Assembly: GCF_016919165.1 (NCBI RefSeq)
Contig: NZ_JAFFPS010000015.1
Location: 19,171-83,170 of the forward strand
Source: Leptospira chreensis
GTDB taxonomy: Bacteria; Spirochaetota; Leptospiria; Leptospirales; Leptospiraceae
DNA length: 64,000 bases
Direction: 5' to 3'
Shown here: positions 18,475 through 27,299 of the stretch, piece by piece
Layout of the letters: each line of letters starts with the position of its first letter
Numbering within the stretch: position 1 is the first letter of the stretch
Notes under the pieces: generated by a model
The model's input: the letters and a program-made list of their open reading frames with translations, nothing else
The model's database searches: none
Told to the model about the DNA's origin: nothing
Translations under genes and position numbers: made by a program

Positions 18475-19488
18475 TTACTTCGATTTAGAAAGTTCAGTCA
18501 GCCATTTTTCCGTCTGTGCTTCGATAAAAGCTTTGTCTGTGATCACCCACTTGGACATCAGAACATGCATTCCATTTTCCACTGGCACTTTTCGGTTGAG
18601 TGGATTTGGTGATTTATCCAAACCAAAGTTGGTATATCCTTCTAACATTTTTGGAACACTGGCCGTGGGGTCTTGTTCTTTCTCGGATTTATAATAATAC
18701 AGAAGTAATGCGGGAGAAGTTACCTTTCGAAATACTTCGGGAACAGCTGCATAATTTCGTAAATCATTCACACCAGCGAGTGCCGCAAAATATTGTTCCG
18801 GATACCAGTAACTATTTCTTTCCGGTAACACCTTGGGATTGTTATTGTGTGCAGAGGCTCTCACTTTTCCTTTTAGCAAATGGATGAAGGTAAGTCCACC
18901 GGGGTAGTTGAATAAATTCAAACTACTATCCACAGGGGCATAAAACGGATTCGCTAAAACCAAACCATCCACTTCTTCCGGATATTCCGAAGCAAGCCAA
19001 GTGGCAAGGAGTCCACCCATGGAACTTCCAAACACAACCACTCGGTCTCCTTGGGACTGCATCATATACAAAGCTTCTCTAGATGCATCTAAGTAGTTGT
19101 TAAAATTTTGATCTCTTTGGTCTTCTTTGTTGGTTCCATGACCTGGAAGACGAAGTAAATAAGTATTTGCCTTAAACTTCTTTGCAAGTTTTTCCATCAC
19201 TTCTTCACCTTCTGCACGAGAAGCTCCATAACCATGGATGTATAAAAAAGCTAAGGGAGTTTTTTTACCAAAACTGATATAACGTTCTTCGTTACCCGGT
19301 CTGTGGATTTTGCGTTTACTCTCCGTTAACTTTTCTTGGAAGTAAACTTCAAAGTTCGCATAACTTAGATTTGCTTTGGGTTCGTATTTCGGTCGTCCAG
19401 AACAGGAAACAAGGACGAAGGAAACTGTGAGGAGGAAGACAGTCGACAGCTGTCTAAGGTTGTGGAATAAAGAACACGATTTAGCCAT
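18475..19488 (-). CDS. alpha/beta-hydrolase lipoprotein
   Basis: 337 residues from ATG at 19488, chosen so that the signal peptide lies at the N-terminus. A GTG at 19548 would add 20 residues. The lipobox LVSC is followed by SGRPKYEP, so the protein is likely lipid-anchored in the envelope. The hydrolase fold shows the oxyanion region LYIHGYGASRAEG, the nucleophile elbow GSSMGG (Ser), and a late HVLM with the probable catalytic His. It resembles monoacylglycerol-lipase/carboxylesterase types. It is divergent from the acyl-CoA dehydrogenase; a role in freeing fatty acids that feed that enzyme is attractive but unproven. Confidence 0.85.
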   Translation of the reverse strand: MAKSCSLFHNLRQLSTVFLLTVSFVLVSCSGRPKYEPKANLSYANFEVYFQEKLTESKRKIHRPGNEERYISFGKKTPLAFLYIHGYGASRAEGEEVMEKLAKKFKANTYLLRLPGHGTNKEDQRDQNFNNYLDASREALYMMQSQGDRVVVFGSSMGGLLATWLASEYPEEVDGLVLANPFYAPVDSSLNLFNYPGGLTFIHLLKGKVRASAHNNNPKVLPERNSYWYPEQYFAALAGVNDLRNYAAVPEVFRKVTSPALLLYYYKSEKEQDPTASVPKMLEGYTNFGLDKSPNPLNRKVPVENGMHVLMSKWVITDKAFIEAQTEKWLTELSKSK

Positions 19489-19606
19489 ACAAATGGAAAA
19501 TTTTACAGTGTTTTTGCTTTCTTGTAAAGAGAGAAAAACCCTTGGCACAGGAAGGGTCGTACGAAAAAAGGTAGTAAATACCCATTCTCAGAAGGAACAT
19601 CCCGGA

Positions 19607-20773
19607 ATGTATAGCCAATTCACAGAGCAACAACTTGAAATCAGAGATTTAGTTCGTAACTTCGTAAAAAAAGAAATCCCACATGAAGTCGCATTGCACT
19701 GGGATGAGAAGAACCAACACCCAACAGAACTCATCAATAAAATGCGTTCGGAACTCGGAATTAACGGTCTTGTCATTCCGGAAGAATACGGTGGATGGGG
19801 ACTCGGTGCGATTGAACAGTGTTTAGCCATCGAAGAACTTTCTCGTGGATGCCTGGGAATCGCTCTCGGATTTGCCTACACTGGTCTTGGAGTTCTTCCA
19901 ATTCTAAAAGGTGCCACTCACGAACAAAAGCTAAAATGGCTTCCAGAAATTGCGGACGGAAAGTTCGGAGTTTCTTTTTGTTTGTCTGAGCCAGGTGCTG
20001 GATCTGACGTTCCTGGTATGACCACTCGCGCAGAGAAAAAAGGCGACAAATGGATCATCAACGGTGCGAAACAATGGATCACTGGTGCATCTGATGCACA
20101 AGCCTTTACTGTATTTGCTTATACTGATAAAAACCGCGGAACACGTGGTGTATCTTGTTTCTACGTTCCACGTAGTGCTAAAGGTCTTACTGTTGGTAAA
20201 AAAGAAGACAAACTCGGAATCCGTGCTTCTTCTACTCACCAAGTTATTTTTGAAGATTGTGAAGTCGGTGAAGACGCACTCGTAGGAAAAGAAAACCTAG
20301 GTTTCGTTTACGCTCTTCAAACATTGAATGCTTCTCGTCCATTCGTAGCAGTTATGGGTGTGGGTGTGGCACAAGCCGCTCTTGACCACGCAGCTCGTTA
20401 CGCACGTGAGAGAGAACAGTTCGGTGTTAAAATCGGAACTTTCCAAGCAGTGCAACACATCTTAGCTGATATGTCTATCAAAGTAGAAACTGCAAGAGAG
20501 ATCACTTACAAAGCAGCTCGTCTTTCTGATGCAAATGATCCTAACCTTCCAAAATACTCTGCGATTGCAAAAGCATACGCATCGGAAATTGCGGTTCAGA
20601 ATGCTACTGACGCAGTTCAAATTTTTGGTGGATACGGATATACAAAAGAGTATCCTGTTGAGAAGTTAATGAGAGATTCAAAAATCCTCACGATCTTCGA
20701 AGGAACCACTCAAATCCAAAAGAACGAAATTGCAGCTTACGTAATCAAAGAAGCAGCTTCTAAAAAAGACTAA
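19607..20773 (+). CDS. acyl-CoA dehydrogenase
   Basis: 388 residues from ATG at 19607, with GAAGGA upstream; this start matches the usual length, while the frame's upstream extension overlaps the divergent hydrolase gene. FAD enzyme that makes the alpha,beta double bond in acyl-CoA during beta-oxidation, passing electrons to ETF. Visible signatures are CLSEPGAGSDVPGM, WITGASDA, FGVKIGTFQAVQHILADM, IFGGYGYTKEYPVEKLMRD and the active-site Glu in ILTIFEGTTQIQKNEIA. Soluble. Leptospira grows on fatty acids, so it is probably a main beta-oxidation enzyme. A strong terminator follows at once. Confidence 0.95.
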   Translation: MYSQFTEQQLEIRDLVRNFVKKEIPHEVALHWDEKNQHPTELINKMRSELGINGLVIPEEYGGWGLGAIEQCLAIEELSRGCLGIALGFAYTGLGVLPILKGATHEQKLKWLPEIADGKFGVSFCLSEPGAGSDVPGMTTRAEKKGDKWIINGAKQWITGASDAQAFTVFAYTDKNRGTRGVSCFYVPRSAKGLTVGKKEDKLGIRASSTHQVIFEDCEVGEDALVGKENLGFVYALQTLNASRPFVAVMGVGVAQAALDHAARYAREREQFGVKIGTFQAVQHILADMSIKVETAREITYKAARLSDANDPNLPKYSAIAKAYASEIAVQNATDAVQIFGGYGYTKEYPVEKLMRDSKILTIFEGTTQIQKNEIAAYVIKEAASKKD

Positions 20774-20813
20774 TTCGAATCTTCTAATAAGAAGACCGAA
20801 AGGTTTTTAAAGA

Positions 20814-20843
20814 ACCCTCTGGTGTTTGTCAGGGGGTTTTTTT
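20814..20843 (+). terminator. rho-independent terminator of the acyl-CoA dehydrogenase gene
   Basis: An 8-bp stem ACCCTCTG/CAGGGGGT (20814-20821 with 20830-20837, one G-T pair) around an 8-base loop is followed directly by a run of seven T residues. Confidence 0.88.
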
Positions 20844-20881
20844 ATTGGAGTGGTTGGCGGTACAAAGTTGGATGAATGTAT

Positions 20882-20945
20882 CCCCGCCCTGAATTGGGTG
20901 GGGTGAGTCCACCCGCCACCCAATGAGTTCCCTTTACCACATCCC
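20882..20945 (+). repeat. interspersed G+C-rich intergenic repeat, copy A
   Basis: The core is CCCCGCCCT, a short spacer, GGGTGGGG, a short spacer, then ACCCGCCACCCAATG, followed by a TTCCC-TTTACCACA tail. The same order is found at 51941-52002 (inverted) and 63857-63920. The G-rich and C-rich blocks can fold on each other (CCGCCC or CCCGCCACCC with GGGTGGGG). No terminal inverted repeat or coding sequence accompanies it, so it is a small intergenic element rather than an IS. Confidence 0.75.
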
Positions 20946-21053
20946 AAAATTTCCCTCCATCCAATTCTTGGATTTGCAAAATTTAATATTAAGAAGTTCA
21001 TCTTTTTTCATAAGAATGAGAATCAAAGAATTTCCTACATTTGCAAAATGAGT

Positions 21054-21215
21054 AGCAGATATTACTGTGATCTGCTTTCAAAAAAAATCATCTGAGCATT
21101 TCTGGCCACCCGGGCGGGCTAGTCCGGAGTCCGCGTTCGCTTCCCCCTGATTTGTCTATCGCCAAACCAGGGTGCCTACGGCATCCTTCCTATCCCTGGT
21201 GGAAGCCAATCCAAC
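21054..21215. other. structured non-coding stretch before the PAS gene
   Basis: The gap 20774-21317 holds no gene. Apart from the terminator and repeat copy A it contains a small hairpin AGCAGAT/ATCTGCT (21054-21060 with 21070-21076). A G+C-rich block at 21102-21215 follows, with ACCAGGG (21166-21172) paired to CCCTGGT (21194-21200) around an inner near-palindrome GGTGCCTACGGCATCC. The block contrasts sharply with the A+T-rich flanks and looks like another interspersed element or a small RNA; a single copy is present in this window. Confidence 0.4.
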
Positions 21216-21317
21216 TATATTCTGTTAGTTTTTCTATTTTGAAGTAAAAAAAGGGCTGACTCCCATTTTTCAATCGGTCAGAATCATACTCCTGATTTTA
21301 GGGGGAGGTGGTTTGTT

Positions 21318-23126
21318 GTGAAAAAGAAAAAAAACAATATGGATCCTCCTTCCTCCGTGAAAGGAGAGGGGAAAAAAAACGAACTCATCTTACGCCAGAT
21401 GGAAACCTTGGGAAAACTCGGACATTGGGAGGTAGACTTCGTCAACCAAACCCTCCATTGGTCAGAAGGGGTATTCCATATTTTAGAAATGGATCCATCT
21501 TCTATGCCAGTCAACCTAGAGATCGGATTTCAGTCAGTACATCCAGACGACCGCGAACGGGCCATTCAACATATGACAGAAGTTCTAGAAACGGGAATCG
21601 ATTATAATTTAGAATGTAGACTCATCACAGCCACTGGTAAAATTAAAACCATTCATTCTCTGGCTGATGTGGTTCGAAATGAAAACAACGAACCTTTACA
21701 AATCATTGGAATTTTTCAAGATGTCACCGAACAAAGAGAAGCTTACGAATCCTTAAAACAACAAGAATTACGTTTGAGCTCCATCCTCCAATCAGAACCA
21801 GAATGTGTGAAGGTAGTCAGTCCCGAGGGAATCCTAGTGGAGATGAATCCTGCGGGTTTACAAATGATAGAAGCTGACTGTCCAGAAGAGGCACTGGGAC
21901 AAAAGGTAGAAAACTTAGTGCATCCGGCGGATGTAAAATTCTACAAATCTCTACATGAGAGTGCTCTTCAAGGAATCCAATCGAGTGCCAGGTTTCGCAT
22001 CATTGGTTTTAAAGGAACGGAACGATGGATGGAAAGTACGGCGGTCCCTCTCGCAAATCAAACAGGAGAAATTATTTCCGTAATCAGTGTCACACGTGAT
22101 ATCTCAGACAAAGTCGTTTCTGAAGAAAAACTCATTCGTATCAAACGAAACCAAGAAGCACTGATCAATGGAACTTCTGATTTGATTTGGTCTATGGATT
22201 CTCGCTTTCATTTAATTGCGGCCAACCAAGCCTTTTTGGATGTGATGGGATTTTTGCAAGGGTTCCCGGCACAAGAAGGAGATTCGGTTCTCATCATGAG
22301 CCAAGGCGAGGCCTTCTATGAAAAATGGAAGGGGTATTATGAAAGGGGACTTTCGGGTGAGTCGTTTAAAACTTATGAAAGATTTATCAGTCCCATCACC
22401 GAAAAAGAAGAACATCGCGAAGTATTTTTTAATCCGATTCGAAATGTAGAAGGGTTCATCACAGGCCTTGCTTGTTTTTCCAAAGACATCACAGACATAA
22501 TGGCAAAACGAATGGAACTCATTTCGAGTGAAAAACGTTACCGTGCGCTTGTTGAAAATGGGGCCGATGTGATTGCGATACTCAGCATTGAAGGGAAGGC
22601 TAAATACGTCTCTCCATCCATCACGAAAGTATTGGGTTATACGGAAGCCGACGCCATGCATATGAATTTATTCGATTTTTTGCACCCGGATGATGTCCCC
22701 AAAATTATCAAACGATTGGAAGAGGTTCGCTCCATCCCTCAAGGGAATTCATTGCCGAGCCATAATTTTAGAATCAAACACCAAGATGGTTCTTGGCGGT
22801 GGGTGGAGTCTACCATTACCAATCTGATTGAGGACGAAAACATTGCCGGGATTGTGGATAACTTTCATGATGTGACCGAACGGGTTGTCCAGATTACGGC
22901 CATCCAAACCCAAAATGAAAAGCTAAAGGCCATTGCTTGGACCCAGTCCCATATCGTTCGTAATCCTTTGGCAAAAATTATGGGGATCGTGGACTTAATT
23001 CAAACGGGAACCCTTTCTGTAACGGAAGAACGGCAGAGTTTGGACCACCTCATCGAATCGGCTAAGGAATTGGACGGAATCATTCAGGACATTGTACTAA
23101 AATCGCAAAGAGTCATAGTTCCATGA
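21318..23126 (+). CDS. multi-PAS sensor protein ending in a lone histidine-kinase DHp helix
   Basis: 602 residues, soluble, starting at GTG (21318) with GGGGGAGGTGG just upstream. Four PAS modules can be followed: about residues 20-140 (HWEVDFVNQTLHWSEGVFHI), 150-270, 275-395 and 400-530 (YRALVENGADVIAILSIEGK, RIKHQDGSWRWVES). After a short coiled segment comes a phospho-acceptor helix AWTQSHIVRNPLAKIMGIVD with an H-box-like His. The protein then ends about 50 residues later. No ATP-binding (HATPase) domain follows, as the next gene starts on the next base. It may be a truncated kinase or a scaffold phosphorylated by another protein. Confidence 0.8.
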   Translation: MKKKKNNMDPPSSVKGEGKKNELILRQMETLGKLGHWEVDFVNQTLHWSEGVFHILEMDPSSMPVNLEIGFQSVHPDDRERAIQHMTEVLETGIDYNLECRLITATGKIKTIHSLADVVRNENNEPLQIIGIFQDVTEQREAYESLKQQELRLSSILQSEPECVKVVSPEGILVEMNPAGLQMIEADCPEEALGQKVENLVHPADVKFYKSLHESALQGIQSSARFRIIGFKGTERWMESTAVPLANQTGEIISVISVTRDISDKVVSEEKLIRIKRNQEALINGTSDLIWSMDSRFHLIAANQAFLDVMGFLQGFPAQEGDSVLIMSQGEAFYEKWKGYYERGLSGESFKTYERFISPITEKEEHREVFFNPIRNVEGFITGLACFSKDITDIMAKRMELISSEKRYRALVENGADVIAILSIEGKAKYVSPSITKVLGYTEADAMHMNLFDFLHPDDVPKIIKRLEEVRSIPQGNSLPSHNFRIKHQDGSWRWVESTITNLIEDENIAGIVDNFHDVTERVVQITAIQTQNEKLKAIAWTQSHIVRNPLAKIMGIVDLIQTGTLSVTEERQSLDHLIESAKELDGIIQDIVLKSQRVIVP

Positions 23127-23780
23127 ATGAATTTCTTTCGAGATCGTTTAATTTATCTTGCATCTTGTACTAAATTAGTTCTAATTCGTGCCATGGTTTT
23201 CTCAACTTTCCTTTCAGACTTAATTCTTTCTTTAGTTTCTTTGGCGATGGCTTACCGGTTTGTCGGAAAGTCTTCTATCCCCTCTCGTTCCGCTTTGTAT
23301 GGGCTTGGTATCATTGGTATTTCCGCCGGACTTGGTTCGATTCATTTCCTAGGTATCAACACTCTCGATTCCATCTATCGTTTCTTTGTGGGATTGTCAG
23401 GAACCGTGGGTGTGCCTCTCCTCGGTTTGGCCTTCTTTCACTTTACCTTCCGATCCCTTTCGGAAAAAACTTTTTTCCTCTTCATCGCACTTGCTTTTGT
23501 TCTCTACTTAGCGTTTACTTATCTCTATCCACTTCCGATCTACCCGACAGTTGTTGGTGGCATTTCCATGTTCATCATTCTTATCAGTTCGCTAGTTCGT
23601 TTTCCTAGAAAATCAAATGCAGCGGTGATGGGAATCATTGGATCTATTTTGTTTATTGTCGCAGGTCTTGTGATTGGTACTAAGGGATCAACCGGATCAA
23701 TTTTGAATGTTGATATCTTTCATATCTTACTTGCGATTGCAAATTACTGTATCGCAGAGGGAATTCGAAAATTAAGCTAG
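23127..23780 (+). CDS. seven-helix integral membrane protein, unknown
   Basis: 217 residues with about seven hydrophobic segments and short loops. ATG at 23127 follows the stop of the PAS gene without a gap, so the two are probably co-expressed. Motifs include LGSIHFLGI, VGLSGTVGVPLLGLAFFHF and a last helix IFHILLAIANYCIAEGIRKL. It is not clearly a known family; a haem- or retinal-binding residue cannot be assigned. Placement directly after a sensor without an ATPase domain makes a membrane signalling partner possible, but that is speculation. Confidence 0.7.
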   Translation: MNFFRDRLIYLASCTKLVLIRAMVFSTFLSDLILSLVSLAMAYRFVGKSSIPSRSALYGLGIIGISAGLGSIHFLGINTLDSIYRFFVGLSGTVGVPLLGLAFFHFTFRSLSEKTFFLFIALAFVLYLAFTYLYPLPIYPTVVGGISMFIILISSLVRFPRKSNAAVMGIIGSILFIVAGLVIGTKGSTGSILNVDIFHILLAIANYCIAEGIRKLS

Positions 23781-23824
23781 ATCAAAAGAGAGGAGTTTTT
23801 TAAAATATATTTCCAAGTGTATCT

Positions 23825-24832
23825 ATGGAAAACTCCTCCGATTCAACATTAGAAAAAATACTCAAACTCCAAACAGAATTAACTGCTGCCAAACCAGATG
23901 TTCCGCATCTATTAGATCTCATCACTCTTCGTGCCAAAGAGATCACTTCCTCAGAGGGTGCTGTATTTGAACTCGTAGAAGGGGAAGATATTGTTTACCG
24001 TTCGGCCAGTGGGATTGCTGAAAAACAAATTGGTCTTAGAATCCCCATAAAAGGAAGTTTTTCCGGCCTTAGCCTTCAGTCCAAAGAAACATTGTATTGT
24101 ATGGACTCCGAAGTGGATGACAGGGTAAATCGAGAAGCTTGCCGTCGTGTTGGCCTTCGTTCCATGATTGTGCTTCCTTTGTATTTTGATTCCGAAATCT
24201 TGGGAGTATTAAAAGTCCTTAGTCCTGAAGTAGATGCCTATTCAACTAACGATACTTATGTGTTGAATATGTTGTCTGGTACGATGGCCGCCATTTTGCA
24301 CAATGCATACCGTTGGGCAGAAAGAGAAAAAAGTCTTACTTCTATGGCATACCTAGCAAGCCATGATGCACTCACTGGTATATACAACCGTTCCGCTTTT
24401 TATGATTACTTAAGAAGGGGATTACATCGTATTCAAAACGATCAGTCCACTGTGACCATAGCCTTGTTTGATTTAGATGATTTGAAAGTGGTGAACGATA
24501 CTTATGGACATGCCGCTGGGGATTTTTATTTATCCAACTTTGCCAATCGTTTGTCACATTTGGTGCCAGACCAAGACGTTTTCGCTCGTCTTGGGGGTGA
24601 TGAATTTGGTCTCATTATGATCCACCAGGAATCGAAAGAGTCCGCCATTGCCCATCTTGATAACCTAACCAAAATGGTAGAAGGCGAAGTCCAATTTGAT
24701 CAGACAAAACTTCAAATCAAAACCAGTATGGGGGTGGCTTTCTATCCTGAAGATGGGTCAGAGCCAGACTCGCTACTTGCTGTCGCCGATACACGGATGT
24801 ATGAAAACAAAAGGATTCGAAAAAATAAATAA
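23825..24832 (+). CDS. GAF-GGDEF diguanylate cyclase
   Basis: 335 residues. The GAF domain is about residues 10-165 and the GGDEF domain about 175-335. The active-site motif is FARLGGDEF (GGDEF near residues 257-261), with TGIYNRSAFYDYL and ALFDLDDLKVVNDTYGHAAGD earlier, so it should make cyclic di-GMP from two GTP. The place of the inhibitory I-site (RxxD) reads PDQD, so product feedback inhibition at that site is probably absent. No membrane segment. It lies 44 bases after the membrane-protein gene and ends at a terminator shared with the arsenic operon. Confidence 0.92.
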   Translation: MENSSDSTLEKILKLQTELTAAKPDVPHLLDLITLRAKEITSSEGAVFELVEGEDIVYRSASGIAEKQIGLRIPIKGSFSGLSLQSKETLYCMDSEVDDRVNREACRRVGLRSMIVLPLYFDSEILGVLKVLSPEVDAYSTNDTYVLNMLSGTMAAILHNAYRWAEREKSLTSMAYLASHDALTGIYNRSAFYDYLRRGLHRIQNDQSTVTIALFDLDDLKVVNDTYGHAAGDFYLSNFANRLSHLVPDQDVFARLGGDEFGLIMIHQESKESAIAHLDNLTKMVEGEVQFDQTKLQIKTSMGVAFYPEDGSEPDSLLAVADTRMYENKRIRKNK

Positions 24833-24891
24833 TTAGAAAATCGGGGGCAAAGCCAGACTCGACAATCGTTTAGCCAAAACGGAATTGGAGG

Positions 24892-24919
24892 AAAACCTTT
24901 CTCACTAAAGAAAGGTTTT
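24892..24919. terminator. bidirectional terminator between diguanylate cyclase and acr3
   Basis: Perfect 10-bp stem AAAACCTTTC/GAAAGGTTTT around an 8-base loop. The A and T ends of the stem give a U-tract on both strands, and it lies between two convergent genes. Confidence 0.75.
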
Positions 24920-24924
24920 GCATT

Positions 24925-25953
24925 TTACTGATAGAATTTGTTCTTAAATCCAATTGCAAATTTGACAAGTAGGATGAGGGCTGGCACTTCAATGAGTGGT
25001 CCAATTACACCGACAAAGGCGACACCACTTTGGATTCCAAAGACCCCAATTCCAACAGCAATCGCCAATTCAAAGTTGTTTCCTGTCGCTGTAAAACTAA
25101 CAGCCGCATTTTTTGAGTAGTCCACACCCAATTTGTATCCGATCCATAGGCTTACAAAAAACATAATTCCAAAATACAGAAGTAGGGGAACTGCAACTCT
25201 TAAGACATCATCGGTGAGTTCTAAAATCATACCACCTTTCAAACTAAACATAACGACGATGGTAAATAGAAGTGCAGATAAAGTTAACGGAGAAATTTTC
25301 GGAAGAAATTTTGTTTCATAAAAATCTTTGGCACCAAACTTTTCAAACCCATAACGAGAAATAAATCCAAGAAAAAACGGAATTCCCAAATAGATACCCA
25401 CGGTTTCTGCAATATCAGAAATCTGAATCGATACTTCTGTTCCCACAAGTCCAAAGTAAGGTGGAAGTACTGTGATAAATAGATAAGCATAGAAACTATA
25501 AAAAAATACTTGGAAGATACTATTGAGAGCGACTAGGGCCGCCCCATATTCCCTGTCTCCTTCTGCCAAATCATTCCAGACTATTACCATCGCAATACAT
25601 CGTGCAAGGCCGATCAGGATGAGACCTGTTCTATATTCGGGTTCATTGGCTAGAAAAAGTATGGCAAGTCCAAACATAAGGAGGGGACCAAACACCCAAT
25701 TGAGGAGAAGAGAAAGTGTTAGTAACTTTCCATCCTGAAACACTTTTCCCATTTCTTTGTATTTCACTTTTGCAAGTGGGGGATACATCATGAGAATGAG
25801 TCCAATGGCTAATGGGATATTCGTAGTTCCTATAGAAAGAGTGGAAAATCCCTCCACGAGAGAGGGCAAAAATTTACCTATGAGTAATCCAATGCCCATT
25901 GCACTAAAAATCCAAAGGGTTAGATATCTATCTAAAAAAGAAAGATTTTTCAT
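24925..25953 (-). CDS. acr3: ACR3-type arsenite efflux transporter
   Basis: 342 residues with ten membrane segments; exports arsenite from the cytoplasm through the inner membrane. The ACR3 signature [20 protein letters not shown] carries the essential Cys of helix 4, and the later [17 protein letters not shown] with VGPLIEVP-like [12 protein letters not shown] contains the conserved Glu in the ninth to tenth helices. It is the last gene of arsR-arsC-DUF6428-acr3; its ATG follows the stop of the DUF6428 gene with no gap. Expression is presumably under the ArsR operator at 27276. Confidence 0.95.
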   Translation of the reverse strand: MKNLSFLDRYLTLWIFSAMGIGLLIGKFLPSLVEGFSTLSIGTTNIPLAIGLILMMYPPLAKVKYKEMGKVFQDGKLLTLSLLLNWVFGPLLMFGLAILFLANEPEYRTGLILIGLARCIAMVIVWNDLAEGDREYGAALVALNSIFQVFFYSFYAYLFITVLPPYFGLVGTEVSIQISDIAETVGIYLGIPFFLGFISRYGFEKFGAKDFYETKFLPKISPLTLSALLFTIVVMFSLKGGMILELTDDVLRVAVPLLLYFGIMFFVSLWIGYKLGVDYSKNAAVSFTATGNNFELAIAVGIGVFGIQSGVAFVGVIGPLIEVPALILLVKFAIGFKNKFYQ

Positions 25954-26493
25954 CTAACAACAACCTGCTGGTTCTTCTGCACTTTCCGATTTTGTTTTTG
26001 GCGAACAACAAGAAGAACTAGTTTTCTCTAATTTAGGGAAGGTAACTACATCTTTAGGTAATCCACAACTTACACTGGCTTTGCATTCTGTTTTCCCATC
26101 TTTTAAATGAATGAGAAAGGATGAATCTTTAGGTTGCATTTCGGATACAAAGTATTGTCTCATGGCTGATTCCGCGTTTCCAAATTCAATTCGCAAAGTT
26201 GCATCTTCTGGTATATCCATTGATGTGGTTACTTTTTTGAGAATGGAATTTACTTTTCCTAGTGTCATGGCCTCGGTATCTTTTTCTACTTTTGGTTCTA
26301 ATACTTGTAAAATGATCTCAGACCAAGAATCTGATTTTCCACCACAATCGACCGATTGGATATTTGCCAGCTTGAATTCGGTGATATGGTAGTTGGGGAA
26401 TATGGTTTGGTTTTTTCCATATTCAAATTCCAAGTGAAGCTCTGGATATAAATCCAAATTCGTTTTAAAATCTTTCCATGTGAGTGTATTCAT
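25954..26493 (-). CDS. DUF6428 family protein of the arsenic operon
   Basis: 179 residues, a family regularly found in ars operons and of unknown function. The N-terminal region LDLYPELHLEFEYGKNQ with IFPNYHITEFKLANIQSVDCGG and WSEIILQVLE is typical. The C-terminus is rich in Cys, with CKASVSC, SSSCCS and a terminal GCC, which suggests trivalent arsenic binding; that is inference. It is the third gene of the operon, 18 bases after arsC and abutting acr3. It may act as a chaperone or sensor for arsenite before export. Confidence 0.85.
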   Translation of the reverse strand: MNTLTWKDFKTNLDLYPELHLEFEYGKNQTIFPNYHITEFKLANIQSVDCGGKSDSWSEIILQVLEPKVEKDTEAMTLGKVNSILKKVTTSMDIPEDATLRIEFGNAESAMRQYFVSEMQPKDSSFLIHLKDGKTECKASVSCGLPKDVVTFPKLEKTSSSCCSPKTKSESAEEPAGCC

Positions 26494-26511
26494 TGTATCC
26501 TTCTTTATCCT

Positions 26512-26934
26512 TTATAGTTCGGTTTTTATAAAATTTTCGCAGTAGATTCGTATTTCTTCTCTTGTGTTCGCAAAGGCCGTTTTGATTTCTTCTTCCGATC
26601 CGATCTTTTTGGAGGGATCAGAAAAGTTATGATGGAAACTTTTGGCATTTGTTGGAAAGTACGGACAGTTTTCTTTGGCGTGGTCACAAACTGTGATTAA
26701 GAAATCAAATTCGATGTCTTTATACTCATTGATATGATTGGAGGTATGATTAGAAATATCAATCCCCGCTTCTTTCATCGTAGCGATGGCTTTTGGATTC
26801 ACACCATGGGTTTCAATTCCGGCACTGTAGACATTGGCTTTGTTTTTTGCATAGAACCGCATCCAACCTTCTGCGATTTGACTCCGACAACTATTTCCCG
26901 TACACAGGATTAAAATATTCTTTGGTTTACTCAC
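26512..26934 (-). CDS. arsC: arsenate reductase, low-molecular-weight-phosphatase type
   Basis: 140 residues, reduces arsenate to arsenite in the cytoplasm. The phosphatase-like P-loop CTGNSCRS (residues 11-18) supplies the nucleophilic Cys. The Cys pair in VCDHAKENCPYFP is the redox relay of thioredoxin-coupled ArsC enzymes, and the DPSK segment contains the general acid Asp. The start overlaps the end of arsR by eight bases, indicating translational coupling. Its product, arsenite, is the substrate of Acr3 encoded two genes downstream. Confidence 0.95.
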   Translation of the reverse strand: MSKPKNILILCTGNSCRSQIAEGWMRFYAKNKANVYSAGIETHGVNPKAIATMKEAGIDISNHTSNHINEYKDIEFDFLITVCDHAKENCPYFPTNAKSFHHNFSDPSKKIGSEEEIKTAFANTREEIRIYCENFIKTEL

Positions 26935-27274
26935 AACAGTTCTCCGTTTTATTTTTTTTGAATGTTTTTATGAATTCGATATGTTCTGAAAACTCATCAT
27001 AAGCTTTTGTGAAGTTTTCCCAATGGATACAATAACAAGAGGAGGTTCCTTCTACATCGCCCTTGACAAGCCCCCCTTCCTTAAGTTCTTTTAGGTGTTG
27101 GGAAACTGTGGACTGGGCGAGAGGTAAAATTTCAACGATTTCTCCGCAAACACAAGTTTGACGCTCTGCCAAAACTTCTAAGATGGCAAGTCTTGCCGGA
27201 TGCGAGAGTAATTTGGTAAAAGAGGAGATCCTTTGGATCTTCTCGGGGAATTCTGCTTTTTTGTTCTGTGCCAT
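26927..27274 (-). CDS. arsR: arsenic-responsive repressor ArsR
   Basis: 115 residues, winged-helix repressor. Residues about 17-85 form the domain: LSHPARLAILEVLAERQTCVCGEIVE, then LPLAQSTVSQHLKELKEGG as recognition helix. CVC in the helix before the recognition helix is the classical arsenite site (CxC), and further Cys lie in SSCYC and the C-terminal NCCE. The ATG at 27274 has almost no leader: the palindromic operator ends one base upstream and no Shine-Dalgarno sequence is present. It heads the operon and should repress it until arsenite binds. Confidence 0.95.
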   Translation of the reverse strand: MAQNKKAEFPEKIQRISSFTKLLSHPARLAILEVLAERQTCVCGEIVEILPLAQSTVSQHLKELKEGGLVKGDVEGTSSCYCIHWENFTKAYDEFSEHIEFIKTFKKNKTENCCE

Positions 27275-27275
27275 A

Positions 27276-27299
27276 GTTTATCGTAAATATACGATAAAC
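27276..27299 (-). promoter_or_regulatory. ArsR operator, perfect palindrome
   Basis: GTTTATCGTA and TACGATAAAC are perfect 10-base arms around AATA. The palindrome ends one base before the arsR start codon, so repressor binding would cover the -10 box and the transcription start. Confidence 0.8.

Noticed and set aside
22212..22661. 149-codon open frame on the minus strand inside the PAS gene
   Set aside because: Shadow of the PAS coding frame, with no conserved pattern.
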